The position numbers and the translations under genes were made by a program. 64,000 bases of DNA. Origin: Mycobacterium shigaense (lineage in GTDB: Bacteria > Actinomycetota > Actinomycetes > Mycobacteriales > Mycobacteriaceae). Positions 7,890-17,898 of the stretch are shown in pieces; positions within the stretch are counted from its first letter, which is position 1; every line of letters begins with the position of its first letter. The stretch lies in contig NZ_AP018164.1 in NCBI RefSeq assembly GCF_002356315.1, positions 186,001 through 250,000 of the forward strand, read 5' to 3'. Under the pieces are notes generated by a model. That model made no database searches. It was not told where the DNA came from and saw nothing but the letters and a program-made list of their open reading frames with translations.

Positions 7890-9698
7890 TTGACCGAGAC
7901 TGCTGACCTGACGTTCGACGTGGAAGCGTTGCGGCAGAAATATGCCGAAGAGCGCGCCCGCCGGATGCGCCCCGACGGCATCGCCCAGTACGTCGAGATC
8001 GCCGGCGAGTTCGCGCACTTCGGGGAGGACCCCTGGGTCGACGGCACGGTGGCTCGCGAACCCTTCAGCGACGAGGTCGACGTGGCGATCATCGGCGCCG
8101 GCTTCGGCGGCCTGCTGACGGGAGCGCGGTTGCGCGAGCGCGGCGTCGAGAGCGTGCGGCTCATGGACCGGGCAGCCGACGTCGGCGGCACCTGGTATTG
8201 GAATCGGTATCCGGGCATCGCCTGCGATGTCGAGTCCTACGTGTACATGCCGCTGCTGGAAGAGCTCGGCTATATCCCGACGGAGAAATACGCCAAGGGC
8301 GCCGAGATCTTCGCGCACTGCCGGCGCATCGCCGAACACTACGATCTGTACCGCGACGCGTGCCTGCAAACCGACGTCCATGAGGTCCGTTGGGAGGCGG
8401 CGTCTTCGCGCTGGATCATCCGGACAAACCGCGGCGACGAGATGCGGGCCAAGTTCGTCTCGATGGCAAACGGGTATCAAGCCAAGCCCAAGCTGCCCGG
8501 CATCCCCGGTCTGGGCACGTTCCGCGGCCACACGTTCCACACCAGTCGGTGGGACTACGGTTATACCGGCGCGGAGCTGGAACACCTGGCCGGCCGGCGT
8601 GTCGGCATCATCGGCACCGGCGCGACGGCGGTCCAGTGCGTGCCGCATCTCGCCGCGGCGGCCGGGCAGCTCTTCGTCTTTCAGCGCACCCCGTCGTCGG
8701 TGGATGTGCGGGCCAATCAGCCGACCGACCCGAAGTGGGCCGACGCGTTGGCGCCCGGCTGGCAGCGCCGGCGGATACAGAACTTCCAGATCCTCACCGC
8801 CGGTGGGCAGGCCGCCGAGGATCTGGTCGCCGATGCCTGGACGAGCATCACCCGCAAGCTGCCGGTGATGCGGCATGACAGCGAAGATGCTCGCGGCTCC
8901 GCGGACCCCGCGCAGCGGAGCCGCGACATCGAGATCGCGGACTTCGCGAAGATGGAGGAGATCCGCGCACGGGTCGACGGGATCGTCACCGACCGCGCCA
9001 CCGCCGAAGCGCTCAAGCCCTGGTATGGCTACTTCTGCAAGCGGCCGTGCTTTCACGACGAGTACCTGCAGACGTTCAACCGGGACAACGTGACGCTCGT
9101 CGACACCCGCGGCCTCGGTGTGGAGCGCATCGCCGAGTCCGGAGTGGTGGTGGACGGGACGTCATACGAGCTCGACTGCCTGATCTTCGCGACGGGTTTC
9201 GAGGTCGGCACCGACTACTGCCGCCGCACCGGCTTCGAGCTGATCGGCTGTGACGGGGCGACGCTGACCGAGCACTGGCGTGACGGGGTACGCACCTTTC
9301 AGGGCTTGTGCGCCAACGGTTTTCCAAACTGCTTCATCGAGAGCATCTCGCAGGCCGGCTTGACGGTGAACTTTCCCTACCTGCTGGACGTGCAGGCAAA
9401 GCAGGCTGCCTGGATCATCGCGTGGGCCCTCGAGCACGGCGCCACCGAGGTCGAGGCGTCCGCCACCGCCGAAGCCACGTGGGTCGACACGGTTGTCGCG
9501 CGATCGGCCGCCACCGCCGAGCGGGCTGCCAGCTGTACTCCCGGCTATTACAACCGAGAGGGCAAGGCCGACGCCAAAACACGTCAGGGCAGCTTCTTCT
9601 TCGGTACGCCCACCGAGTACGCGGACATCCTGGAAACCTGGCGCGCCAAGGGTGATTTGGCGGGGCTGGACATTCGCGGCGGCGAGGTGGTGCCGTGA
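7890..9698 (+). CDS. Flavin-dependent Baeyer-Villiger monooxygenase (long N-terminal form)
   Basis: 602 residues from a TTG start behind a purine-rich GAGAAGCGGAG. Domains: a ~62-residue N-terminal extension, the FAD motif IGAGFGG at about 68-74, GGTWYWNRYPG, the Baeyer-Villiger fingerprint FRGHTFHTSRWD near 211-222, the NADPH motif IGTGATA near 240, and a conserved ATGF late in the protein. Such enzymes insert oxygen next to a ketone, giving an ester or lactone. It is most like the enzyme at 49881-51737 in this same window, which shares the N-terminal extension. It is translationally coupled to the next monooxygenase by a GTGA overlap. Confidence 0.9.
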   Translation: MTETADLTFDVEALRQKYAEERARRMRPDGIAQYVEIAGEFAHFGEDPWVDGTVAREPFSDEVDVAIIGAGFGGLLTGARLRERGVESVRLMDRAADVGGTWYWNRYPGIACDVESYVYMPLLEELGYIPTEKYAKGAEIFAHCRRIAEHYDLYRDACLQTDVHEVRWEAASSRWIIRTNRGDEMRAKFVSMANGYQAKPKLPGIPGLGTFRGHTFHTSRWDYGYTGAELEHLAGRRVGIIGTGATAVQCVPHLAAAAGQLFVFQRTPSSVDVRANQPTDPKWADALAPGWQRRRIQNFQILTAGGQAAEDLVADAWTSITRKLPVMRHDSEDARGSADPAQRSRDIEIADFAKMEEIRARVDGIVTDRATAEALKPWYGYFCKRPCFHDEYLQTFNRDNVTLVDTRGLGVERIAESGVVVDGTSYELDCLIFATGFEVGTDYCRRTGFELIGCDGATLTEHWRDGVRTFQGLCANGFPNCFIESISQAGLTVNFPYLLDVQAKQAAWIIAWALEHGATEVEASATAEATWVDTVVARSAATAERAASCTPGYYNREGKADAKTRQGSFFFGTPTEYADILETWRAKGDLAGLDIRGGEVVP

Positions 9699-11260
9699 CG
9701 AGCCGGCGCGCCCGGCTCCGATATGCCGTTGGCCGCGTCCGGGCGATGACGAGGCGCCGACCCGCACCGAGGGTCGCGATCATCGGGGCGGGCTTCGGCG
9801 GGCTGGCCACGGCGGTGGCGCTGCGCCGGGCAGGGATCGACGACCTGGTCATCATCGAGGCCGGCGACGGCGTCGGCGGCACCTGGCGGCGCAATACCTA
9901 TCCCGGCGCCGCCTGCGACATCCAAAGTCACCTCTACTCGTTTTCGTTCGCGCCCAACAAGTCCTGGAGCCGCACCTACGCGCGGCAGCCGGAGATCCTG
10001 GCCTATCTGGAATCGGTGACCGACGATTTCGATCTGCGCCGCCATCTCATGCTCGACACCAGCCTGCGCGCCCTGCGGTGGGGTGGGGAGACCTGGGATT
10101 GTGAGCTCGACGGCGTCGACGGCAGCCGCACGTTGACCGTCGACGCCGTGGTCTGTGCCGTCGGGTTGTTCGGATCGCTGAGATTGCCCGAGATCGACGG
10201 GCTCGACGATTTCGGCGGTGTGCTGATGCACACCGCCCAGTGGGATCACCGCGTCGACCTGACCGGGCGGCGGGTGGCGGTGATCGGGACCGGCGCCAGC
10301 GGAGTGCAGGTGGTTCCCGAGTTGGCGAAGATCGCCGAGCGGGTGACGGTATTCCAGCGCACCCCGCCGTGGATGGTTCCCAAAGACGATCGCCCATACA
10401 CCGCAATCGAATTGACGCAGTTTCGGCGCAACCCGCTGGCCGTGCCGCGCACCCGCTGGCAGATCTGGAAATTTCAGCACGACAACACCGCGACCTTCGC
10501 CGACGACCCGATCGTCGCCGCGCGCAGCGACTTCGCCACCGCATTCCTGGAACGCACCGTGTCCGATGAGCGGCTGCGGCGCGCGCTGACACCGGGCTAC
10601 CCGTTTAGGTGCAAGCGGGTGCTGCTCGGCGACGAGTACTACCGGGCGTTACAACAAGACAATGTCGAGCTGGTCACCGACCCCGTCGAACGGATCACCC
10701 AGCACTCGGTGGTCACCACATCCGGCCGCGCGGTCGACGCGGACGTCATCGTGCTGGCCACCGGGTTCGAGACGTCGCGGTACTTGTCGGGCATCGAGGT
10801 CATCGGCGCGAAAAGCCAACGGCTGCACGGCCGGTGGGGCGACGATCCCAGCGCATATCTGGGCGTCGCGGTCAGCGGCTTTCCCAACTTCTTCATGCTC
10901 TACGGCCCGAACACCAACCAAGGCGGTAACTCGATCGTCTACATTCTCGAAGCCGGCGCGCGCCTGGTGGCCAGCGCGGTGAGCAGGGTGGCGCGGCGGG
11001 GCGGCTACCTGGATGTGCGCCCCGAGGCCGAAAGGCGTTACAACGAGCGGCTTTCGCGCGATCTGGAGCGCACCATCTGGACGCAGTGCGACAGCTACTT
11101 CCGCTCGCCGAGCGGGCGCATCGTCACCCAGTGGCCCTACACCGAGCTGGAGTACGCGCGTCGGACCTGGCGCCTGCGGCCACGAGATTGGCTGCACCGC
11201 AACGGCGCACCGGCGGGCCCTCGACCAGCGAATGTCGGAATCGAGCACGCCGCGCACTGA
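9695..11260 (+). CDS. Flavin-containing / Baeyer-Villiger monooxygenase (short form)
   Basis: 521 residues, start GTG overlapping the previous stop as GTGA. Motifs: FAD site IGAGFGG near residue 31, GGTWRRNTYPG, the fingerprint FGGVLMHTAQWDH near 173, NADPH site IGTGASG near 197, and ATGF near 355. It lacks the N-terminal extension of its upstream partner, so the two are separate subfamilies rather than a tandem duplication. Coupled expression suggests the two act in one pathway, perhaps on related ketones or on successive steps. The mycobacterial enzymes of this type include EthA, but no close match to EthA is claimed. Confidence 0.87.
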   Translation: MTSRRARLRYAVGRVRAMTRRRPAPRVAIIGAGFGGLATAVALRRAGIDDLVIIEAGDGVGGTWRRNTYPGAACDIQSHLYSFSFAPNKSWSRTYARQPEILAYLESVTDDFDLRRHLMLDTSLRALRWGGETWDCELDGVDGSRTLTVDAVVCAVGLFGSLRLPEIDGLDDFGGVLMHTAQWDHRVDLTGRRVAVIGTGASGVQVVPELAKIAERVTVFQRTPPWMVPKDDRPYTAIELTQFRRNPLAVPRTRWQIWKFQHDNTATFADDPIVAARSDFATAFLERTVSDERLRRALTPGYPFRCKRVLLGDEYYRALQQDNVELVTDPVERITQHSVVTTSGRAVDADVIVLATGFETSRYLSGIEVIGAKSQRLHGRWGDDPSAYLGVAVSGFPNFFMLYGPNTNQGGNSIVYILEAGARLVASAVSRVARRGGYLDVRPEAERRYNERLSRDLERTIWTQCDSYFRSPSGRIVTQWPYTELEYARRTWRLRPRDWLHRNGAPAGPRPANVGIEHAAH

Positions 11261-11288
11261 TTGAACGGCGGCGAGGTTGGCGCCACGC

Positions 11289-12689
11289 TCACCGTGCGGG
11301 GTCGTCTGCCACCTCGATGTCGCCGGCCTTGGCGGCTGCGTGCAGTTGGTGGAAGTCGTGGAGCGACTTGTCGGCGTATGCGTATGACCATTCGGCGACC
11401 GCGTCGTGCACGGCGTTACTGGTGCCGACGTAGCCCCGCAAGATCGACGCGTTGGCGCTCTGCGCATGCGCTCGGGCCAGCAGCACCGCACAGGCAACGG
11501 TGTACTCGGAGAAGACGGCGGCCGACATCGCCTCGACGTCGATGCTGCCTTTCATGTCGTGGAATTGGCGGACGTAGTAGTCGCGGCCGTCGTTGCGGGT
11601 GGTGCCCAGAAACACATCCGACATCGCCTGCAGGATCAGCTGGCCATCGACGACCCGGACCCCCTGTCCCTTGGCCGCAACGGCTGCGGTCAGCGTGTCG
11701 GGTTGCGGCCACCCGCCGTATTCGTCGAGCACCGATCGGGTGGCCTCTTTGATCTGCAGGATCAGGGGCGTTCCGCCGGGTCCGACCAGGATGACCAGAT
11801 AGCACCGGGTGCCGACACTGCCGACGCCGACGACGCGCAGCGCGACATCGGTGACGCGGAAATGCGACAGCAGCAACGCCACGTCGGCGGGGACGGCAGC
11901 GAGATACTCCCCGACCGACGCCACCAAAGGAGCTTCGATGTCCTGTTCCACGTGCTGTAGGACGGGTGGTGCCTCCCGAAGACGCGGAGTACCGTCTGGC
12001 CCAATCATCATGATCTGCTTGAAGACTCGGGCTGACGTCCGAGTGCGGGCCCGCGAGATCGTCTTCTGTATCACGGCCTGCAGGCCCTTGGACACCTTGC
12101 CGGTGTAATGCTCGGGTTCTACCCGCAGGTAGTAGCGGTCGACAACGTTCATCTCCTCGAGCATCGCTTCGAGACTGGTTTGATAGCCCGTCAACGCCTG
12201 TTCGACACAGCGGCGGATAGCCTTGGCCGGGTATCCGGCGTGGCGGCCTCCGATGATGGCGCTGGTGATCAGGCGTTTGACATCCCACTCGGCGGGTGCC
12301 ACCGCAGCCTCGTCGAAGTCGTTCAAGTCGAAGACAATTGATCGGTGCGGCGCAGCGTACAAGCCGAAATTCGACACGTGCGCGTCACCGCAGCACATGA
12401 TCTCGATGCCGCTCGACGGGCTCGCCGCCAGGTCGGCAGCCATGACCGCGGCCGAACCTCGGTAGAAAGAGAACGGATCGGCGAGCATTCGGGCAAACCG
12501 GAGCGGGACGAGTTCGCTTAGCCGCCCGGAATTTTGGTCGACGAGAATTTCCGTGGCCGTCCGCACGGACGGGGTCAACTGTCCCAGTGAGCGCCTGGGC
12601 ACGGTCTTGCGCAGTGCCCGGCCGCGAGCGACGTCCTCGCCCGGCACCTCGAGATCGATCAGGCGGTCACGCAACACCGGTTGCGGCAT
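11289..12689 (-). CDS. DUF2252 family protein
   Basis: 466 residues from the ATG at 12689; an in-frame ATG at 12773 would add a low-complexity leader. The family's marks are present: VPLRFARMLADPFSFYRG, split as VPLRFARMLADP and FSFYRG, CGDAHVSNFG near residue 100, and FDLNDFDEA. The CGDxHxxNF and DFDE motifs resemble the catalytic loop and metal site of aminoglycoside-phosphotransferase-like kinases, and DUF2252 has been related to that fold. The substrate is unknown. It converges with the monooxygenase genes and is divergent from the sulfate-binding-type gene. Confidence 0.8.
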   Translation of the reverse strand: MPQPVLRDRLIDLEVPGEDVARGRALRKTVPRRSLGQLTPSVRTATEILVDQNSGRLSELVPLRFARMLADPFSFYRGSAAVMAADLAASPSSGIEIMCCGDAHVSNFGLYAAPHRSIVFDLNDFDEAAVAPAEWDVKRLITSAIIGGRHAGYPAKAIRRCVEQALTGYQTSLEAMLEEMNVVDRYYLRVEPEHYTGKVSKGLQAVIQKTISRARTRTSARVFKQIMMIGPDGTPRLREAPPVLQHVEQDIEAPLVASVGEYLAAVPADVALLLSHFRVTDVALRVVGVGSVGTRCYLVILVGPGGTPLILQIKEATRSVLDEYGGWPQPDTLTAAVAAKGQGVRVVDGQLILQAMSDVFLGTTRNDGRDYYVRQFHDMKGSIDVEAMSAAVFSEYTVACAVLLARAHAQSANASILRGYVGTSNAVHDAVAEWSYAYADKSLHDFHQLHAAAKAGDIEVADDPAR

Positions 12690-12827
12690 TTGACCAGCAT
12701 AGTTTCCGCGCGCATTTGCGTCAGGCTGATTTTCAGGGCTGTCCGAAAGTGGCCTGTTGGTTAACATCGGCAAAAGTGCTCGATGCCAGACTCCATGCTG
12801 GTCGATCGCGTGAGGGGACGGCCGTCG

Positions 12828-13910
12828 ATGTCAGAAACGCCGCCGTTGACTCGGCGCGCGCCGGCGTGGCGGCGCATTCCCTGGCTCAACATTCTCGGCG
12901 TGGTCGCCATCGTCTTCGCTGCGACCGCGCTCGTGGTCAAGAACGTGCCCTCGGCCAGTAGAAACCAGATCCTCAATGTCTCCTACGATCCGACGCGCGA
13001 GCTGTACGCGGCGATCGACAGGGCGTTCATCCCGCAATATCGCGCGCGCACCGGAAATACGGTGGAGGTCAAGGAATCCCACGGTGGTTCGGGCCGCCAA
13101 CTGCGCAGCGTGCTCGACGGCAGTCAGAAGGCCAGCGTGGTGTCGCTGGCGTTGATCAGCGATATCGACGCCTTGAGTAAGCGGGGGCTGGTCGCTGCGA
13201 ACTGGCGACAGCGCCTGCCGAACGGGTCGGTGCCCTACACCTCGACCATCGTCTTCGTCGTTCGCAAGGGCAACCCGAAGGAGATCCACGACTGGCCCGA
13301 CCTGATTCGCCCGACCATGTCGGTGGTGTCCCCGAATCCGCGAACCTCCGGCAACGGGCAGTTGAGCATCCTCGCGGCGTGGGGCTCGGTGACCACGCGC
13401 GGCGGCAGCCCGGCGCAGGCGGGCACGTACCTGAGGTCGTTGCTGCAGCACGTGGTGGTCTCGGACGCCGGGGCCCGCGGTGCCGGCGACAGCTTCACGA
13501 TCGCGAAGACCGGTGACGTCCAGCTGACCTGGGAGAACGAGGCGCTGCGCGAGGTCGCCGCCAATCGCGACGAGCTGCAGGTTGTCTATCCCCCGGTGAG
13601 CATCCTCGCCGAGCCCGCGGTGGCCTGGGTCGATGCGAACCTCACCGACCCCAGGACGGCGACGTACGCGAAGGCGTACCTGGATTACTTGTTCAGCGAT
13701 GCCGCGCAGGAACAGGTGGCTCAATACGGCTACCGGCCGTTCAAGGCGGAGGTGCTGGCCAAGCACGCCGACCGGCTGCCCGCGCTGACGCTGTTTCCCG
13801 TCAGCGCCATCGCCAAGGATTGGACCGACGCGCGCGAACAGTTCTTCGGCAGCAACGGAATTCTCGACACGGTCTCGTCGGCGCCGCCGGGTGCGGTGTC
13901 GGGCATCTAG
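12828..13910 (+). CDS. Sulfate/thiosulfate-type periplasmic binding protein with membrane anchor
   Basis: 360 residues from the ATG at 12828, chosen for the GAGGGGA nine bases upstream. A single hydrophobic helix (near residues 18-36) has no lipobox Cys, so the protein is probably membrane-anchored or secreted. The rest matches type-2 sulfate-binding proteins: [23 protein letters not shown] and [11 protein letters not shown] are the usual ligand-loop regions. Sbp/SubI proteins normally feed an ABC transporter, but no CysT/W/A genes are here. Instead the gene lies 16 bp before a SulP permease gene on the same strand. Confidence 0.85.
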   Translation: MSETPPLTRRAPAWRRIPWLNILGVVAIVFAATALVVKNVPSASRNQILNVSYDPTRELYAAIDRAFIPQYRARTGNTVEVKESHGGSGRQLRSVLDGSQKASVVSLALISDIDALSKRGLVAANWRQRLPNGSVPYTSTIVFVVRKGNPKEIHDWPDLIRPTMSVVSPNPRTSGNGQLSILAAWGSVTTRGGSPAQAGTYLRSLLQHVVVSDAGARGAGDSFTIAKTGDVQLTWENEALREVAANRDELQVVYPPVSILAEPAVAWVDANLTDPRTATYAKAYLDYLFSDAAQEQVAQYGYRPFKAEVLAKHADRLPALTLFPVSAIAKDWTDAREQFFGSNGILDTVSSAPPGAVSGI

Positions 13911-13926
13911 CGAAAGACGAAACACG

Positions 13927-15702
13927 GTGGCCCTCACTCTGAATTACGACCTCGTGAAGGGCCGGCACGATGTGATCGCCGGCCTCACCGTCGCCGCGAT
14001 CTCCTTTCCCCAGGCGATGGCGTACGCGCTGATCGCCGGCGTCGATCCTCGGTTCGGTGTCTACTCGGCGATCGTCGTCACGATCGTCGCGTCGATTTTC
14101 GGGTCGTCGTCACACCTGATCAACGGTCCGACGAGCGCGATATCGCTGCTGGTGTTCACGGCGTTGGCCTTCATCGACTCGGAGAACAGCACGGAGCTGT
14201 TCGAGGGCCTGTTCTTGTTGGCGGTCCTCGTCGGCGCGTTTCAGATCGTGATCAGCCTGTTCAAACTGGGCAACCTGACGCGTTACATCTCCGAGTCGGT
14301 CATCGTCGGATTCATGGCGGCCGCGGCATTCCTGCTCGCCGTCGGGCAGTTGGGCAACGCGCTGGGCGTCCACGACAAGGGCAACGGGCATATGCAGGTC
14401 CTGCGCCGCCTATGGCTGACCCTGTTCCACGGCGATCAGTACAACTACCGTGCGCTGGCGCTCAGCGCCGGGGCGGTGGCCCTGGCCGTAATTTTGCGAA
14501 AACTGGTGCAGCGCTTCGGTTTACCGCAGATCGATATGCTGGCAGTGCTGATCATCACGGCGTTGGTCGCCTACTTCGCGGGATGGTCGATTCCGGGAGC
14601 CAACGGGCACACCGCGGTGTCGGTGGCCGCCAAGATCCCCCGGAGCCTGCCCACGCCGCACGTTCCCGAGGTGAACACCGAGTGGCTGCCGCACCTGTCG
14701 ACGGGCGCGCTGGCCATCGCCTTCGTCGGCATCATCGAAGCGTTGTCCATCGCCAAAGCCATTGCGTACCAGACCCAACAGAAGATCGACTACAACCGGC
14801 AGATCATGGCCGAAGGCCTGGCCAATCTGGCGGGCGGCTTCTTCCAGAGCCTGCCGGGCTCGGGTTCGCTGTCCCGATCGGCGATCAACTTCCAGTCCGG
14901 CGCCAAGACGAGATTCTCCGGAATCGTCTCGGCCGCAACGGTGGCCGCCGCGCTGTTGCTGTTCGCGCCGTTGCTGCGCTATGTGCCCCAGGCGGCACTG
15001 GCCGGGCTGCTGCTGGTGACCGCCGCACGGCTGGTCGATTTCAAGCGCTTGGTCTACACCCTCAAGGCGTCCCGCTATGACGCCGGTCTAGTGATAATCA
15101 CAGCCTTCACCGGGGTGGCCATCGATCTCGACAAGTCGGTGCTGCTCGGCGTGATCCTGTCCATCGCCTTGTTCGTCCCGCGGGCGGCCAAGCTGAAGGC
15201 CAAGGAACTTACCGTGACACCCGAACGTGTGGTACGCGAACGCATCCCCAGCGACCCGCCGGACCCGTCGATCGTGATCTACGACCTCGAAGGCGAGCTG
15301 TTCTTTGGGGCGGCACCGGAATTGGACCGCTATCTCCTGGACCTCAGCAAGCGGATCGCCGCCGACGACGTGAAGTTCGTGGTGCTGCGGCTCAAACGGG
15401 TGCGCAATCCCGACGTCGTCTGCATCGAGCGCATCGAGCACTTCCTGCGCGCGGAGACCGCGCGCGGCGTCACCATACTGCTGGCCGGGGTGCGCCCCGA
15501 CACGCTGCACGTCTTGAACAACGTGGGCTTCCAAGACTGGTTCGACGCCGACCATGTCTTCGCCGAACAGGACGAGGAGTACTCGGCGACGCTGAAGGCG
15601 GTGCGATACGCCCACAACAAGCTGGCCGAGCTCCAACTCAAACCGCCGTTCACCTCAGCCCCGGAGCTCGCCCCGCACACCGAGCTCTACTACCTCGTCT
15701 AG
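13927..15702 (+). CDS. SulP/SLC26 family anion permease with STAS domain
   Basis: 591 residues from the GTG at 13927 (AAAGACGAAA upstream). The N-terminal membrane part carries the SulP signature region (AISFPQAMAYALIAG near residue 25, FGSSSHLINGPTSA near 58) and about ten to twelve membrane segments; the C-terminal ~150 residues from about 430 form a STAS domain (IVIYDLEGELFFGAAPEL). The family transports sulfate, bicarbonate or other anions, often with H+ or Na+. Pairing with a sulfate-type binding protein supports sulfate or a similar oxyanion. Its stop overlaps the 3' end of the convergent SDR gene by 4 bp. Confidence 0.9.
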   Translation: MALTLNYDLVKGRHDVIAGLTVAAISFPQAMAYALIAGVDPRFGVYSAIVVTIVASIFGSSSHLINGPTSAISLLVFTALAFIDSENSTELFEGLFLLAVLVGAFQIVISLFKLGNLTRYISESVIVGFMAAAAFLLAVGQLGNALGVHDKGNGHMQVLRRLWLTLFHGDQYNYRALALSAGAVALAVILRKLVQRFGLPQIDMLAVLIITALVAYFAGWSIPGANGHTAVSVAAKIPRSLPTPHVPEVNTEWLPHLSTGALAIAFVGIIEALSIAKAIAYQTQQKIDYNRQIMAEGLANLAGGFFQSLPGSGSLSRSAINFQSGAKTRFSGIVSAATVAAALLLFAPLLRYVPQAALAGLLLVTAARLVDFKRLVYTLKASRYDAGLVIITAFTGVAIDLDKSVLLGVILSIALFVPRAAKLKAKELTVTPERVVRERIPSDPPDPSIVIYDLEGELFFGAAPELDRYLLDLSKRIAADDVKFVVLRLKRVRNPDVVCIERIEHFLRAETARGVTILLAGVRPDTLHVLNNVGFQDWFDADHVFAEQDEEYSATLKAVRYAHNKLAELQLKPPFTSAPELAPHTELYYLV

Positions 15703-16535
15703 CCGGCGGCGGCCGCCCGGGCTCGTTCTGTCATCGAGGCGACGACGCCACCATCGTTGAGGATGTCGGCGCCGGTGAGGTAGCCGGCCTTGTCGCTGGC
15801 GCAGAAGGCGAGCAGCTCCGCCATCTCCTCGGCCTTTCCCCACCGCGGGACAGCGGCGTCGGCGACCATCGCCCCGGCCCCGGCCTGCTCCTCGAGCCGG
15901 CCCATCTCGGTGTCGGTGGAGCCCGGGGACACCGAAACGATGCGTAGTCCGCGCGCGTTGAACCGCTCGGCCTGCGACTGGCTGTACCACTTCACGAAGG
16001 TCTTGCTCAGGGCATAGGCGATGCCGGATCGGAACTCTTCCGGGGCTATCTCACACGCGGTCAACATCGCGTCGAAGAAAGCGTCAGTGTCGTTGAGCGC
16101 CAGCGGGAATTGCCCAAGGGGAATCACCTCGACAGGCAACACGTGCGCCGCCATCGATGCCACGTTGACGATCACCGAGCCCTCGTCGGCCGTCGCGTGG
16201 AAGGCCTCATTGACGTGGATCGTGCCGATGGCATTGGTGCGCATGACGTAGTCCGCGGCACCCATGCTTGGGCTGACTCCCGCCGTGTGAATGACCGAGG
16301 CGAGGGTGCCGAGGGCCTTGGCGGTGTCGAGCAGTTCCGCGACGGCGGCCCGATCGGTGACATCGCAGTTGACGGTCGTCGCCTCGATGCCGAGATCCTT
16401 AAGCGTGGTGGCCGCGCCGTCGAGCCGATCCTGCCGGACGTCGCAGAGGACGACCGTGTGGTCGCGGCCAACGACCTTCGCCGTGGCCAGACCCATGCCG
16501 CCGACACCGCCTGTGATTACCGACACTCGAGTCAT
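15699..16535 (-). CDS. Short-chain dehydrogenase/reductase
   Basis: 278 residues. The Rossmann motif is ITGGVGGMG near residues 7-15 and the active-site motif is the variant YALSK with the usual upstream Ser region (NVASMAAH). There is an internal stretch between Ser and Tyr that is longer than normal (~40 residues), as in some mycobacterial SDRs. NAD(P)-dependent alcohol/ketone conversion is expected; the substrate is unknown. The gene is on the same strand as the cation exchanger, 25 bp downstream of it. Confidence 0.85.
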   Translation of the reverse strand: MTRVSVITGGVGGMGLATAKVVGRDHTVVLCDVRQDRLDGAATTLKDLGIEATTVNCDVTDRAAVAELLDTAKALGTLASVIHTAGVSPSMGAADYVMRTNAIGTIHVNEAFHATADEGSVIVNVASMAAHVLPVEVIPLGQFPLALNDTDAFFDAMLTACEIAPEEFRSGIAYALSKTFVKWYSQSQAERFNARGLRIVSVSPGSTDTEMGRLEEQAGAGAMVADAAVPRWGKAEEMAELLAFCASDKAGYLTGADILNDGGVVASMTERARAAAAG

Positions 16536-16560
16536 ATCTGCGACCGTATATGCACCGCGG

Positions 16561-17859
16561 CTACCCGGCGGGGCCGGGTTCCTCGGCCAGATGGCGGGGG
16601 TGACCGGTGTGCAGGATGGCCGTGCCCACGAATGGCGCCCGCACGGTGGCGCCCAGGTAGCGGTGGTTGACGAGCAGCCCGCCGGCGGCGATCACGCCGT
16701 AGACACCGCAGAGCACCAGTCGGCCCGGGGTCGAGGTGACCGGGAATTGCACGAGGAACAGCACGAGCAGCGCCCAGGCGGACACCCGGCCGAACCGCAG
16801 CGCCAGGATCACCGTGACGCCCATCAGCGTCTGGATCGCCGTCAGCAGGACCTCCTCGACCTGGCGCGCATCGAGGTCGAGGGAGAAGCCGCCACCGCCC
16901 AGCAGGTGCGCGATCGGCAACGAGCCGATCAGCAGCGTCCACTGATTGACCTTCGACGAGATCAGCGTCGCGATCGCCGCGGTGCCCTTGCCGCGCGAGG
17001 CGAAGATGGTCGCGATGATGAATTCCGGGGCCTCCGAGGCCAACGGAGCGAGCCACTGCACCAACAGGAACCGGTCGATGCCCAGCTCGGTGCCCGCCGC
17101 GACCAGGTTGTCCGCAAAGGGCTTCGCGCACAACAGGATCACCGCGCCCGACACTACGAACAGGCCGCCGACGATGATGCGCCGGAGCAGGTCCGAGAGT
17201 GCCCCGAGGGCGGCGGCGGTGCCGATCAGGTCGGGCTCCTCCACGTCCCCGTGGCTGATCTTGTAGAGGTAGAAACCGAACCAGGCCAGCAGCGCCAGCC
17301 CGAGCGCGAAGTGAATTTGACCGGTTGCCGGAATCGCGAACGCCACCACGCCGGCGAACAGCAGGAAGCCGAGCTCGACGCGGTTGGCGGGCTCCAGCGT
17401 CAGGCCGGTGGGCTTTCCGGCGCCGGACTTGCGCGCCACCACAATGCTGACCAACACCACCACCGGCCAGCCCAGGCCCATCAGCAGCCGGTTCGATCCG
17501 GTCATGTTAGCCGCCGCGTACTGCGTGTACTCGGGATTGTGCCCCGATACGTACGCGTAGTAGAGGTCGACGGCGTACTCGGGCAGTACCGCGACCAGCG
17601 CCAGCGCCGCGATCGCTAGTCCGCCCGCGACGTCGATCTGGGCTGCCTCGGCTCCCCACGCCAACAGGAAGCTCGCGGCCACCACCGCGGCCCCGTAGAG
17701 CACCAGGGCGGCAACCGGGTCGAGATGCAGGCCGGCAATGCGCACCACCATCGCGGGGACGATGAACACGGCGGTGACGACGGCCGAACGGGTCAGAGTG
17801 CGCCAGGGCGCCCGGGCCCCCGCCGCCGCGGCGGCAACGGGCCTGTCGGTGGCAAGCAT
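16561..17859 (-). CDS. Sodium/calcium exchanger (CaCA) family membrane protein
   Basis: 432 residues from the ATG at 17859, chosen because GAAGGA lies six bases upstream. Around ten to eleven hydrophobic segments are seen. The two inverted alpha-repeats of the family are visible: ALVAVLPEYAVDLYYAY plus SNRLLMGLG in the first half, and LASEAPEFIIATIFAS plus SSKVNQWTLLIGSLP in the second. The acidic residues in LPEY and SEAPE are the expected cation ligands. The protein should exchange Na+ or H+ for a divalent cation at the plasma membrane. A structured leader RNA may precede it. Confidence 0.85.
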   Translation of the reverse strand: MLATDRPVAAAAAGARAPWRTLTRSAVVTAVFIVPAMVVRIAGLHLDPVAALVLYGAAVVAASFLLAWGAEAAQIDVAGGLAIAALALVAVLPEYAVDLYYAYVSGHNPEYTQYAAANMTGSNRLLMGLGWPVVVLVSIVVARKSGAGKPTGLTLEPANRVELGFLLFAGVVAFAIPATGQIHFALGLALLAWFGFYLYKISHGDVEEPDLIGTAAALGALSDLLRRIIVGGLFVVSGAVILLCAKPFADNLVAAGTELGIDRFLLVQWLAPLASEAPEFIIATIFASRGKGTAAIATLISSKVNQWTLLIGSLPIAHLLGGGGFSLDLDARQVEEVLLTAIQTLMGVTVILALRFGRVSAWALLVLFLVQFPVTSTPGRLVLCGVYGVIAAGGLLVNHRYLGATVRAPFVGTAILHTGHPRHLAEEPGPAG

Positions 17860-17898
17860 CGTCATCCTTCGGTCGACGGGGCCGATCATCAATCGCTA

